Positions 1-6,300 of a DNA stretch of 6,584 nt are shown here, piece after piece. Below the pieces are notes generated by a model that saw only the letters and a program-made list of their open reading frames with translations, made no database searches and was not told where the DNA came from. Made by a program: the position numbers and the translations under genes. Within the stretch, counting starts at the first letter, position 1. Each line of letters opens with the position of its first letter. The stretch comes from an uncultured Prevotellaceae bacterium (GTDB lineage Bacteria > Bacteroidota > Bacteroidia > Bacteroidales > Muribaculaceae), in the NCBI GenBank assembly GCA_937896015.1, contig CALBLR010000090.1:1-6584 (forward strand), written 5' to 3'.

Positions 1-727
1 CGGAGCGCAGCTGGTGCTTGCGGTAGAACACCTCAAGCTCGGTGTCGTAGAAGTTCATCACGCGGCCCTTGCCATAGCTGTTGGCGATGTAGATGCCCGG
101 GAAGTGCCGGGCAAACTTGCTGGGCGTGTTGAACACACTCTTGTCGGTGACGTAGAGGTTGAAAATGTCCTTGGCCAGACTCACGGGCATTGGCACATAC
201 ACCTCGCGGTAGGTGTTGGCATAGGCCGAGTCGGAGGGCAGCTGCAGCGAGTTGGCCGAATAGCTGGTGGAGCCCAGCAGGTCGCTCTTGCTATAGTAGC
301 CCTCAGGGTTGAAGTCGCTGTAGATGGGGCTGGGCAGCTGGCGGTTGAGCCTGTACACGTTGAGGCGCATGGGCACCAGCGAGTCGCCGGTGAAGCCGTC
401 GGCGGCAATACGCATCACCAGGCGGCAGGAGTCAATCCAGTCGAGCTTGGTGCCGGAGGTGTCGATGTTGGCGGCTGGCATAAACTCGCTCACCACATCG
501 CTCGCGAGGGTGCCGTAGCCGGGCGAATTGATGATGCCCAGCAGCTGCGCGCTGGAACGCGCCTGCAGGCTGGAATTGCGCACCGACGCGCCCGTCATTG
601 TGAACGACGAGTCCATGATCACGTGGCTCTTGGAGTCGGTTATCGAAGGGCCTATGTTTTCGTCGCTGCACGAGTATGCGCCGAAGAGCATGCACAGCGC
701 CATAAGCACATAGAGGGTTTTCTTCAT
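1..727 (-). CDS. DUF4270-family lipoprotein, 3' end outside window
   Basis: The first 242 residues are visible with no stop, so the gene continues beyond base 1. The N-terminus is a lipoprotein signal: Lys2-Lys3, a hydrophobic run, then Ala-Tyr-Ser-Cys with Cys20 as the lipidation site. Cys20 is followed by Ser-Asp-Glu-Asn, which resembles the Ser/acidic export signal that sends Bacteroidota lipoproteins to the cell surface. The LLGxxNSPGYGTLASD stretch (about residues 62-77), the later beta-rich repeats and FPGIYIANSYGKG near the window edge match my memory of DUF4270, a family of unknown function found in Bacteroidota. It lies 66 bases after the GT5-like gene with no terminator or clear promoter between them, so cotranscription is likely; this pairing is common in the phylum. 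Family call fairly sure; function unknown. Confidence 0.8.
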   Translation of the reverse strand, partial: MKKTLYVLMALCMLFGAYSCSDENIGPSITDSKSHVIMDSSFTMTGASVRNSSLQARSSAQLLGIINSPGYGTLASDVVSEFMPAANIDTSGTKLDWIDSCRLVMRIAADGFTGDSLVPMRLNVYRLNRQLPSPIYSDFNPEGYYSKSDLLGSTSYSANSLQLPSDSAYANTYREVYVPMPVSLAKDIFNLYVTDKSVFNTPSKFARHFPGIYIANSYGKGRVMNFYDTELEVFYRKHQLRS

Positions 728-793
728 TTGCTTAACTGAGTTGTGGGGTGTGATGAAAAAATATATCTGCTTTTATAGTGAGTGACGAGGCCA

Positions 794-1597
794 TCAAAGC
801 GACTTGTAGAAGTCGATGCACGCCTGCGCGCGGTCGTCGGCCTCGACGTAGGGCAGGAATGGCAGGCCCGACTCCTTTACGGCCTCGAGCACCTTGGGGT
901 TGACTTCCTTGCTGCACTGCACCACGCCGTCGCTGTGCTTAAGGGCGAGGCGGGTGAGCTCAACGTAGTCGTTGGCGCCGGTGAGCGGAGCCAGGTCGTC
1001 GTCGGTGAAGCCGTCGAGTTTCAGTTTCTCCACCATGCGCTTGTCGAGCGGAGTGGCGAAGTCATCGTTGAAGAGCGAATACACCACCTTGCACTCGCTG
1101 AATGCGGGGTCGTCGTTGTAGTAGTGCTTGATGTAGAGCGGCAGCAGCGCTGTGATCCAGCCCGTGCAGTGAATCACGTCGGGGTTCCAGCGCAGCTTTT
1201 TCACCGTTTCGAGCACGCCGCGAACAAAGAACATCGAGCGCTCGTCGTTGTCCTCGGGCGAGGTGACGGTCTCAAGCTCTTTGGTTATGTTGTGGGTGAA
1301 ATAGTCTTCGTTGAAGATGAAATACACTTGCATGCGCGCAGGCTGCAAAGTGGCCACTTTGATGATGAGCGGGTGGTCGGTATCATCGATTATCAAGTTG
1401 AGTCCGCTCAGGCGAATCACTTCATGCAGCTGGTTGCGGCGCTCGTTGATAAAGCCGTATTTGGGCATGAAAGTGCGCACTTCCAAGCCCTTTTCCTGTA
1501 TGCTCTGAGGCAAGTCGCGTCCTATTACGGCCATAGGAGTTTCAGGAAGATAGGGAGAAATTTCTTGAGATACGAATAATACTTTATTTACATCCAT
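794..1597 (-). CDS. Half-length GT5 glycogen/starch synthase-like protein (N-terminal domain only)
   Basis: 267 residues. The start ATG (MDVNKVLFVSQEISPY) is the first after a good -7 element at 1624-1631; the frame stays open upstream but runs across the previous gene. The fold-level match is to the N-terminal GT-B half of bacterial glycogen synthase: beta1 KVLFVSQEISP, RTFMPKYG near residue 41, ERSMFFVRGVLE near 119, and WNPDVIHCTGWITALLPLYI (137-156) in place of the usual WxPDvvHaHDWqTaL. A full enzyme is about 470-500 residues with a second GT-B domain, which is absent here because the stop follows residue 267. The ADP-glucose-binding KTGGL motif expected near residue 15-20 reads LPETPMAV. 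Short proteins of this type are conserved in Bacteroidota and usually annotated as glycogen/starch synthase. I infer that this one is unlikely to make glycan by itself; a regulatory or partner role is possible. Confidence 0.85.
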   Translation of the reverse strand: MDVNKVLFVSQEISPYLPETPMAVIGRDLPQSIQEKGLEVRTFMPKYGFINERRNQLHEVIRLSGLNLIIDDTDHPLIIKVATLQPARMQVYFIFNEDYFTHNITKELETVTSPEDNDERSMFFVRGVLETVKKLRWNPDVIHCTGWITALLPLYIKHYYNDDPAFSECKVVYSLFNDDFATPLDKRMVEKLKLDGFTDDDLAPLTGANDYVELTRLALKHSDGVVQCSKEVNPKVLEAVKESGLPFLPYVEADDRAQACIDFYKSL

Positions 1598-1623
1598 GGT
1601 GCAGTGTACATTATATGTCGGTG

Positions 1624-1631
1624 CAAAGTTA
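1624..1631 (-). promoter_or_regulatory. -7 element (TAACTTTG) of the GT5-like gene
   Basis: On the minus strand the sequence is TAACTTTG, a perfect TAnnTTTG box for the Bacteroidota primary sigma factor. It lies about 26 bases before the ATG at 1597, giving a leader of roughly 20 bases. No convincing -33 TTTG is seen; the spacer is occupied by the preceding gene's terminator. Confidence 0.65.
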
Positions 1632-1633
1632 GC

Positions 1634-1661
1634 AAAAAAAGGCGATATTTGCCGCCGTTTT
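1634..1661 (-). terminator. Intrinsic terminator after the alpha/beta hydrolase gene
   Basis: Read on the minus strand: AAAA, a one-base bulge, GGCG, an 8-base loop, CGCC, then a run of seven T (1640-1634). The stem is short, but the G+C stem followed by the U-run is the standard intrinsic terminator shape. It follows the hydrolase stop (1732) by about 70 bases. The T-run ends two bases before the -7 box of the next gene. Confidence 0.65.
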
Positions 1662-1731
1662 GCCACTGCCGGTGCTTGATTTAATGAAAACCAAGTCCGA
1701 TTTAACATAGTTTGGCACGCATCTGTAAGTG

Positions 1732-2658
1732 TCAGCGGCGCTTGCGCGAGCGTTTTTTGCCCGTGGCTGCGGCAGTCTTGCGCGGATTGCCGCGGCCGGC
1801 CGGCTGCACGCGGTTGGCGCTGGCCGAGGCCTTGTCCATGTCGGAATACGCCTCGCGCATAAACTCGGGCAGAATGTCGACCCAGCGGTTGACGCTGCGT
1901 GGCGAGTCGGCCCGCGAGTGCGACAGCAGCCAGTCGTAGGTTTCCTGCATATACAGCAGCCTTGCCAGCTGGCCATGGTTCACACCCGGCCACTCGTCGT
2001 AGCGCAGCAGCGGTGTGGGCCCGGCGGCCTTCATGGCCTCCACCACCCGGCGCGACTGGGCCACAGGCACGGCGCGGTCGGCAGTGCCGTGAATTATCCA
2101 CAGCGGCACGCGGTTGAGGCCGCTGAAGTCTTTGGCCGTGCCGCCGCCACACAGTGCCATGGCGGCGGCCACCGAGTCGGGATAGGCACTGCAATAGTCG
2201 ATAGTGCCGTATCCGCCCAAGCTCATGCCCATCACGCACACGCGGTCGGGGTCAACGTTGTAGTTGGCAATGGCCCAGTCGACGATGCGCTTGAGGCGCT
2301 CGGGGCGCCATCCGGCGGTGTTGCACTGCGGGGCCAGCACGTAGGCGTCGATCACGCGGCCCATCTCCACGGCGGCTATCGAGCCGTAGCGGCGCACGCG
2401 GTTCAGGTCGTTGCCGCACAGGCTCTGGCCGTGCAGGAACAGCAGCAGAGGCAGACGGTTGCTGTAGTTGTAGCGCGAGCCCGAGTGGGCCGAGGCGCTG
2501 TCGGCATATTCCGGCTCGTAGAGCCAAAAGTTGTAGCTGTCGGGCACTGTGCCGCGGAAGGCGCGCACCCTGGCCTGGGCCAGCTGCGGAGCCATGGCCG
2601 CCACAGTCATGGCCAAGGCCATAGCCACCGACAATGTAACACGTTTTGCGTAAGTCAT
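1732..2658 (-). CDS. Secreted alpha/beta hydrolase (esterase/peptidase-like)
   Basis: 308 residues. A Sec signal peptide covers residues 1-29 (basic start MTYAKR, hydrophobic core, Ala27-Gln28-Ala29 cleavage motif), so it acts outside the cytoplasm. The alpha/beta hydrolase features appear in order: the oxyanion loop LFLHGQSLCGND (74-84), the nucleophile elbow GMSLGGYG with Ser146, the acid in HGTADRAVPV (Asp194), and the histidine in GVNHGQ (His228). The closest pattern I recall is the feruloyl-esterase/PHB-depolymerase-like and predicted-peptidase branch (PlaP/LpqC type); the substrate cannot be read from the sequence. After the catalytic domain ends near residue 250 comes about 55 residues of tail ending GKKRSRKRR, which is strongly basic and unusual for this family. 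An upstream in-frame start 57 bases earlier would spoil the signal peptide, so ATG 2658 was chosen. It has its own promoter and terminator. Confidence 0.85.
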   Translation of the reverse strand: MTYAKRVTLSVAMALAMTVAAMAPQLAQARVRAFRGTVPDSYNFWLYEPEYADSASAHSGSRYNYSNRLPLLLFLHGQSLCGNDLNRVRRYGSIAAVEMGRVIDAYVLAPQCNTAGWRPERLKRIVDWAIANYNVDPDRVCVMGMSLGGYGTIDYCSAYPDSVAAAMALCGGGTAKDFSGLNRVPLWIIHGTADRAVPVAQSRRVVEAMKAAGPTPLLRYDEWPGVNHGQLARLLYMQETYDWLLSHSRADSPRSVNRWVDILPEFMREAYSDMDKASASANRVQPAGRGNPRKTAAATGKKRSRKRR

Positions 2659-2722
2659 ATTCTTTATTCTCTTGCAAAAAAACAGGCGCGCCACGCGGCA
2701 CTCACCGCAACGCACTCAGCTA

Positions 2723-2730
2723 CAAAAATA
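2723..2730 (-). promoter_or_regulatory. -7 element (TATTTTTG) of the alpha/beta hydrolase gene
   Basis: The minus strand reads TATTTTTG, matching TAnnTTTG, with start of transcription expected near 2716 and a leader of nearly 60 bases. The bases just upstream are the T-run of a terminator, so no classical -33 box is visible. Confidence 0.5.
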
Positions 2731-2732
2731 GC

Positions 2733-2761
2733 AAAAAAGGCGCCGCACCGCACCGCCTTTT
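2733..2761 (-). terminator. Intrinsic terminator after the DXS-like gene
   Basis: On the minus strand AAAAGGCG (2761-2754... paired arm) and CGCCTTTT form an 8-bp stem around an 11-base G+C-rich loop, followed by further T to make a run of six (2738-2733). The mirrored A-run means it could also stop plus-strand transcripts. It is the second hairpin downstream of the gene ending at 2880. Confidence 0.75.
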
Positions 2762-2805
2762 AACTCTTTATAGCATAATATCAGTTTATTAACGCAAAAC
2801 ACGAG

Positions 2806-2843
2806 GCAGGGCCGGACTCTGCTGCTTGAGAGGCCGGCCCTGC
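2806..2843 (-). terminator. Strong hairpin downstream of the DXS-like gene
   Basis: A perfect 10-bp inverted repeat, GCAGGGCCGG (2806-2815) with CCGGCCCTGC (2834-2843), is extended by one mismatch and 4 more pairs, leaving an 8-base loop. It starts 37 bases past the DXS-like stop. On the minus strand it is followed by only a broken T-tract (GTGTTTTGCG), so it is a weak terminator alone. It may act as a 3'-end stabiliser or as the first of two tandem terminators. Confidence 0.55.
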
Positions 2844-2879
2844 GGACGTAAGTATGATTGTGATTACAGTCTCTTTTGG

Positions 2880-4658
2880 CTACTCGTTGAGGAGCGAAAC
2901 GACGTCGGCCGTGATTTGCGGCGCGGTGAGGCGGCTGTCGCTTAGCATGGCTGCGTAGTCGTAGCGGTCGACGAACTCCTTCTTGAGGCCGTAGTTGAGC
3001 ACGCGCACGGCTGTGGGGCCGTAGTAGCGGGCTATCTTCTCGCCAAAGCCGCCGTCGAGCTGACCATCTTCGATGGTGACCACCACCTGGTGGCCGGCCT
3101 TGAGCGAATCGAGCATGGCGGTGTCGAGGCCGGTGATGTAGCGCGGGTTGACCACAGTGGCCTCAACGCCGAGCTGCTGCTTGAGGGCGTCGGCCACCTC
3201 GGTGGCGAGGTGGTGGAATGTGCCCAGGCCAAGCAGAGCCACGCGCGAGCCGCGGCGTGTAGCCTCATACTGGTTGAGCCGGCTGTAGTCGGTCTGCACC
3301 TTGCCCTGCGAGTGGCGCACGGGGCCGCCTGGCAGCTTTATGGCCACGGGGTCCTTGTTTTGGTTGATGCTCCACTGCAGCATGGCCAGATACTCCTCCA
3401 CGGTGGTGGGGGCAAGGTAGACCATATTCGGGATGTTGCTGATGAGCGGGATGTCGAAGAAGCCCAGGTGGGTGACGTCGTTCATGCCCAGCACAGTGCC
3501 GGCGGCCACGATGAATGTGGCGGGGCTGCGGTTGATGCACACGTCCTGCGACAGCTGGTCGTAGGTGCGCTGGAAGAACGATGATGCCGTGCAAAACACG
3601 GGATGCGCGCCAGCCTTGGCCAGGCCCGACGACATTGCCACGGCTTCGGCCTCGGCGATGCCCACGTCCACATATTGCTTGCCGGCCTCGGCGCGGCGCT
3701 CGGGGGTGAAGCCCATCATGGTGGGCACGGCGGCCGAGATGGCCACCAGCTTTGGGTCGCGCTTCATGGCGCCGAGCAGGAAGCTGGCTGTGATGTCGCT
3801 GTAGTTTTCGCTGTCGCCGTCATCGTCGCTTCGGCCGGTGGCCAGGTTCCACGGCATGTGCCAGTGGAACTCCTCCTTGCGCTGCTCGGCGGGCTCATAG
3901 CCCTTGCCCTTGAGGGTGTGGATGTGCACCACTGTGGGCTTGGGGGTGTCCTTCACCTGCTGGAAGGCGGCGGTGAGGGCGGCAATGTCGTTGCCCTGCT
4001 CCACATACAGGTAGTCGAACCCCATGGCCTTGAACATGTTGCACTCGGCCTTGCCCTGAGTGGCGCGCAGCAGGTTGAGGTTGTTGATGTATCCGCCGTG
4101 GTTTTCGGCAATCGACATCTCGTTGTCGTTTACCACGATGATGATGTTGGTGCCAAGCTCGGCGGCCATGTTGAGGCCCTCGTATGCCTCGCCGCCGCTG
4201 AGCGAGCCGTCGCCGATGATGGCGATCACGTTATTGTGGCCGCCGGCCAGGTCGCGGGCCTTGGCCAGACCTGTGGCAAGGGCCACCGAAGTGGAGGTGT
4301 GGCCTATCTCAAACAAATCGTGCTCGTTTTCCCACGGGCATGTGTAGCCGGTCACGTCGTCGTAGTGCTCGGGGCTCATAAACGCCAGGGCGCGGCCTGT
4401 GAGCATCTTGTGGGTGTAGCTCTGGTGCGACACGTCCCACACCAGTTTGTCGGCCGGTGAATTGAACACGCGGTGCAGGGCAATGGTGGCCTCCACCATG
4501 CCCAGGTTGGGGCCCACGTGGCCGCCGTGGCGGCTGAGCTTGAGCAGCAGAGCCTTGCGTATGTCGGCCACGAGGCCGCTGAGCTGGTCGGCGTCCATGG
4601 CCTTGACATCGGCTGGCGACGACACTTTGCTAAGATAGGGGTATTCTTCTTTTTCCAT
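2880..4658 (-). CDS. 1-deoxy-D-xylulose-5-phosphate synthase (DXS) family enzyme, short divergent type
   Basis: 592 residues, shorter than the usual 620-640. It is a transketolase-like thiamine-diphosphate enzyme. Motifs in order: GGHVGPNLG (His47), WDVSHQSYTHKMLTGR (His78), GHTSTSVALATG, the ThDP/Mg motif GDG (149-151) to NDNEMSI (177-183), the second-domain DVGIAEAEAV with the catalytic Glu336, FFQRTYDQ (Arg364) and THLG (His397), then a C-terminal transketolase domain. DXS joins pyruvate and glyceraldehyde-3-phosphate to make DXP for isoprenoids, thiamine and pyridoxal. By alignment to E. coli DXS from memory, Tyr392, Asp427 and Arg478 are replaced by Ala358, Asn393 and Gly444, and the Arg420 region is altered, so the phosphate pocket differs. 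It resembles a roughly 580-residue DXS-like subgroup seen in gut Firmicutes and Bacteroidota. It may be a true DXS or a paralog with another acceptor. Single-gene unit with its own promoter and terminators. Confidence 0.85.
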   Translation of the reverse strand: MEKEEYPYLSKVSSPADVKAMDADQLSGLVADIRKALLLKLSRHGGHVGPNLGMVEATIALHRVFNSPADKLVWDVSHQSYTHKMLTGRALAFMSPEHYDDVTGYTCPWENEHDLFEIGHTSTSVALATGLAKARDLAGGHNNVIAIIGDGSLSGGEAYEGLNMAAELGTNIIIVVNDNEMSIAENHGGYINNLNLLRATQGKAECNMFKAMGFDYLYVEQGNDIAALTAAFQQVKDTPKPTVVHIHTLKGKGYEPAEQRKEEFHWHMPWNLATGRSDDDGDSENYSDITASFLLGAMKRDPKLVAISAAVPTMMGFTPERRAEAGKQYVDVGIAEAEAVAMSSGLAKAGAHPVFCTASSFFQRTYDQLSQDVCINRSPATFIVAAGTVLGMNDVTHLGFFDIPLISNIPNMVYLAPTTVEEYLAMLQWSINQNKDPVAIKLPGGPVRHSQGKVQTDYSRLNQYEATRRGSRVALLGLGTFHHLATEVADALKQQLGVEATVVNPRYITGLDTAMLDSLKAGHQVVVTIEDGQLDGGFGEKIARYYGPTAVRVLNYGLKKEFVDRYDYAAMLSDSRLTAPQITADVVSLLNE

Positions 4659-4724
4659 AACGAAATAGTGACTATTATACGATTGCGTATGTTGTTTTGT
4701 TGATTGAATTCAGTTTCACTGGTG

Positions 4725-4758
4725 CAAAATTAGCATCTTGCAGCCAAGCGAGCGCAAA
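4725..4758 (-). promoter_or_regulatory. Promoter of the DXS-like gene (TTTG ... TAATTTTG)
   Basis: The minus strand has TTTG at 4758-4755, a 22-base spacer and TAATTTTG at 4732-4725. This matches the Bacteroidota -33/-7 consensus with a slightly long spacer. Transcription would start near 4718, leaving a leader of about 60 bases. The GCTAAyTTTGCACC context is shared with the promoter at 1624-1631. Confidence 0.65.
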
Positions 4759-4871
4759 TTATTTCACCGAAAAAGTTACCAATTTCACCGCCACAAAACC
4801 GTCATATCGGCAACTGAGCCGCATTCACGACAATTTTACAGAAAAAACAACCAATTTTCGGGTTGGAATAA

Positions 4872-4903
4872 TTGTGCAAAGCCATTATTTTTCACGAACT
4901 TTG
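4872..4903 (+). promoter_or_regulatory. Candidate plus-strand promoter for a small RNA
   Basis: TTG at 4872-4874, a 21-base spacer, then GAACTTTG at 4896-4903, one base off TAnnTTTG (G for the first T). Spacing and context fit a Bacteroidota promoter, with a start near 4910. There is no plus-strand protein gene for it to serve. Confidence 0.4.
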
Positions 4904-4909
4904 CGGCAT

Positions 4910-4993
4910 ACAAATTAATAGCACTTTTCTATACAGATTCTATTCATAAGTATTATGTGAGTCCTACTCGTGAGAGCAGGGCTTTCTTTTTTT
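4910..4993 (+). ncRNA. Candidate small RNA, about 85 nt
   Basis: The interval between the plus-strand promoter-like element and the plus-strand terminator holds no open frame: its only ATG (4955-4957) is followed at once by TGA. The transcript would be A+U-rich at the 5' end, include a small CATAA/TTATG hairpin (4945-4957), and end in a 9-position stem with a GUGA tetraloop and a U-tract. I do not recognise a known RNA family. The ends are estimated from promoter and terminator positions, not observed. Confidence 0.4.
4959..4993 (+). terminator. Strong intrinsic terminator on the plus strand
   Basis: GTCCTACTC (4961-4969), a GTGA loop of GNRA type, GAGCAGGGC (4974-4982): eight pairs including one G-U, with a single A-C mismatch, extended by A-T and G-T below. 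It is followed by TTTCTTTTTTT (4983-4993). On the minus strand the same hairpin has no T-run, so it is oriented to stop plus-strand transcription. Confidence 0.75.
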
Positions 4994-5014
4994 CTGCGCC
5001 CGCCCTCGCCTCAA

Positions 5015-6298
5015 TCACAGCAAGTCGGTGGAATAAATCGAGGCGATGCCGTCGAGAAACGCATTCAGCTCATATTCGCAAAAACGCCCCGACTGCTCAA
5101 TGCGGCCTGTCTCATAATATCCGCGGGCGCGGCATGCCCCGCCGCAAATGTAGCGCAGGGCGCAGTGCGAGCATTCGGGCAGTGAATCAACGTGCAGACT
5201 GGCGCAGCGGCTAAGAGCACCGGAGTGGTCGATGATGTGCAGCACGGAGTGGCTGCGCACGTTGCCGGCCAGAAATTCAGGCACATGAAGCAGCTGGCAC
5301 GGATACACATCGCCCGATGGCGATATGCTGATCTCGCCATCGGCAATGGCGCATTTGGTGACTGGGTGATGCAGTGCCTGGCTGAGCGATGTCTCGCAAT
5401 ATGAAAGCGGATTGACGCCAGCCGCCGACTTCAACGCCGCATAGTATTCGGCGCCGGTGATAGAAAGATGGCTGCTGGAATAGCCGCTGACGGGGAACAG
5501 CGGCTGGTAGTTGAGCCTGCCGCCAAATCGCCGCGCCATGGGCTCAACCTGGTTGATGTTAAGGCGCGTCACGGTCATCGACACCGTGTAGTCCACGCCG
5601 CGGCTTTCAAGCAAGCGTGCGGCAGCCAGAACGCAGTCGAGGTTGTCGCCACGCGTGGCGGCGTGGCTCTGGCGGGTGGTGCCGTCGATGCTGAGCGTAA
5701 CCAAGCTGAACGCGTGGGCTATGCGCTCTATGTTGTTGCCGTTAATGAGCAGGCCGTTTGTGAGCAGCAGCGCGCGGCAGCCCTTGGCAGCAATGTATTC
5801 GGCCAGCGGCAGTGCCAGCGGGCTGAGCAGCGGTTCGCCGCCGGTAATGGTGAATGTGAGGTCGGGATAGCGGCCCGTGAGGTCGTCAACCACTCGCTGC
5901 CACTCGCCGAGAGCAAGGTCGGGCTGGCCTGCCTCGGTGCGCTGGGCGGCATAGCAGTACACGCAGTGCAGATTGCAGCCACGCGACACCGACAGATGCA
6001 CGCTGTGCAAGTCTTGCCGTTCAGGACGAAGCGGCCCGACACGCTCGCTTAGCAATCCTGAGTCCACCACACGCCGGCAAAAGTCAAGCACTTTGCCGCG
6101 TGACTGAGGCCCAAGAGCCTCTGCCACCACATCGGCCACACCGCAAGCATCAACAGAGCCATCGAACAACGACAGCACCATTGCACCCAATTCGTTAGTC
6201 ACCACCCATGCAGGCAAAGCCGGGTTGATAAAAATCACCTTATCGCCACGATTGAACTGCCGCACATCGGGTGGCAGTTTAAGCAGTATGCCCTCCAT
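5015..6298 (-). CDS. Radical SAM/SPASM peptide maturase with N-terminal PqqD-like domain
   Basis: 427 residues, cytoplasmic. Residues 1-85 look like a PqqD-type RiPP recognition element (VIFINPALPAWVVTNELGAM, then LFDGSVDACGVADVV), which binds precursor leaders. The radical SAM core carries the CX3CX2C motif at Cys108-Cys112-Cys115 and GGEP at 153-156. The C-terminus is a complete seven-Cys SPASM domain: Cys316, GDVYPC (Cys334), then CX2CX5CX3C (Cys376, 379, 385, 389) and Cys407, enough for two auxiliary 4Fe-4S clusters. Such enzymes form thioether or carbon-carbon links in ribosomal peptides. ATG 6298 sits 2 bases after the stop of the Cys/Gly repeat peptide (TGATTATG), implying translational coupling. 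A TTG 18 bases upstream would overlap that peptide and is less likely. No Shine-Dalgarno is seen. Enzyme class is sure; the chemistry and substrate are inferred from the neighbour. Confidence 0.9.
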   Translation of the reverse strand: MEGILLKLPPDVRQFNRGDKVIFINPALPAWVVTNELGAMVLSLFDGSVDACGVADVVAEALGPQSRGKVLDFCRRVVDSGLLSERVGPLRPERQDLHSVHLSVSRGCNLHCVYCYAAQRTEAGQPDLALGEWQRVVDDLTGRYPDLTFTITGGEPLLSPLALPLAEYIAAKGCRALLLTNGLLINGNNIERIAHAFSLVTLSIDGTTRQSHAATRGDNLDCVLAAARLLESRGVDYTVSMTVTRLNINQVEPMARRFGGRLNYQPLFPVSGYSSSHLSITGAEYYAALKSAAGVNPLSYCETSLSQALHHPVTKCAIADGEISISPSGDVYPCQLLHVPEFLAGNVRSHSVLHIIDHSGALSRCASLHVDSLPECSHCALRYICGGACRARGYYETGRIEQSGRFCEYELNAFLDGIASIYSTDLL

Positions 6299-6300
6299 AA

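Larger units (their letters stand above)
4659..5014. other. 356-base A+T-rich intergenic region
   Basis: No protein gene is supported here; short open frames lack family character and run through promoter sequence. It contains the DXS-like gene's promoter on the minus strand and a promoter/terminator pair on the plus strand. Two related 29-base stretches lie at 4762-4790 and 4834-4862, sharing GAAAAA and ACCAATTT and about 20 of 29 positions, in direct orientation; they may be protein-binding sites or chance similarity. No minus-strand intrinsic terminator is visible for the radical SAM gene ending at 5015. Confidence 0.6.

Noticed and set aside
14..739. Plus-strand open frame opposite the DUF4270 gene
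   Set aside because: The minus strand has a proper lipoprotein signal and family motifs; the plus-strand product is Val/Ala/His-rich without features.
1598..2239. Extended N-terminus of the GT5-like protein
   Set aside because: The frame stays open upstream but crosses the hydrolase gene, its terminator and a good promoter; family similarity starts at the ATG at 1597.
1729..2763. Long plus-strand open frame of about 344 codons opposite the hydrolase gene
   Set aside because: Composition is Ala/Val/Gly/His-rich with no family motif; long antisense frames are expected opposite G+C-rich genes. The minus-strand protein has a full signal peptide and catalytic triad.
3603..4460. Long plus-strand open frame opposite the DXS-like gene
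   Set aside because: Same reasoning: low-complexity antisense shadow of a clearly recognised enzyme.
4697..5214. Plus-strand small open frames in the gap before the DXS-like gene
   Set aside because: They run through promoter sequence or into the radical SAM gene, have no recognisable protein character and no start signals.
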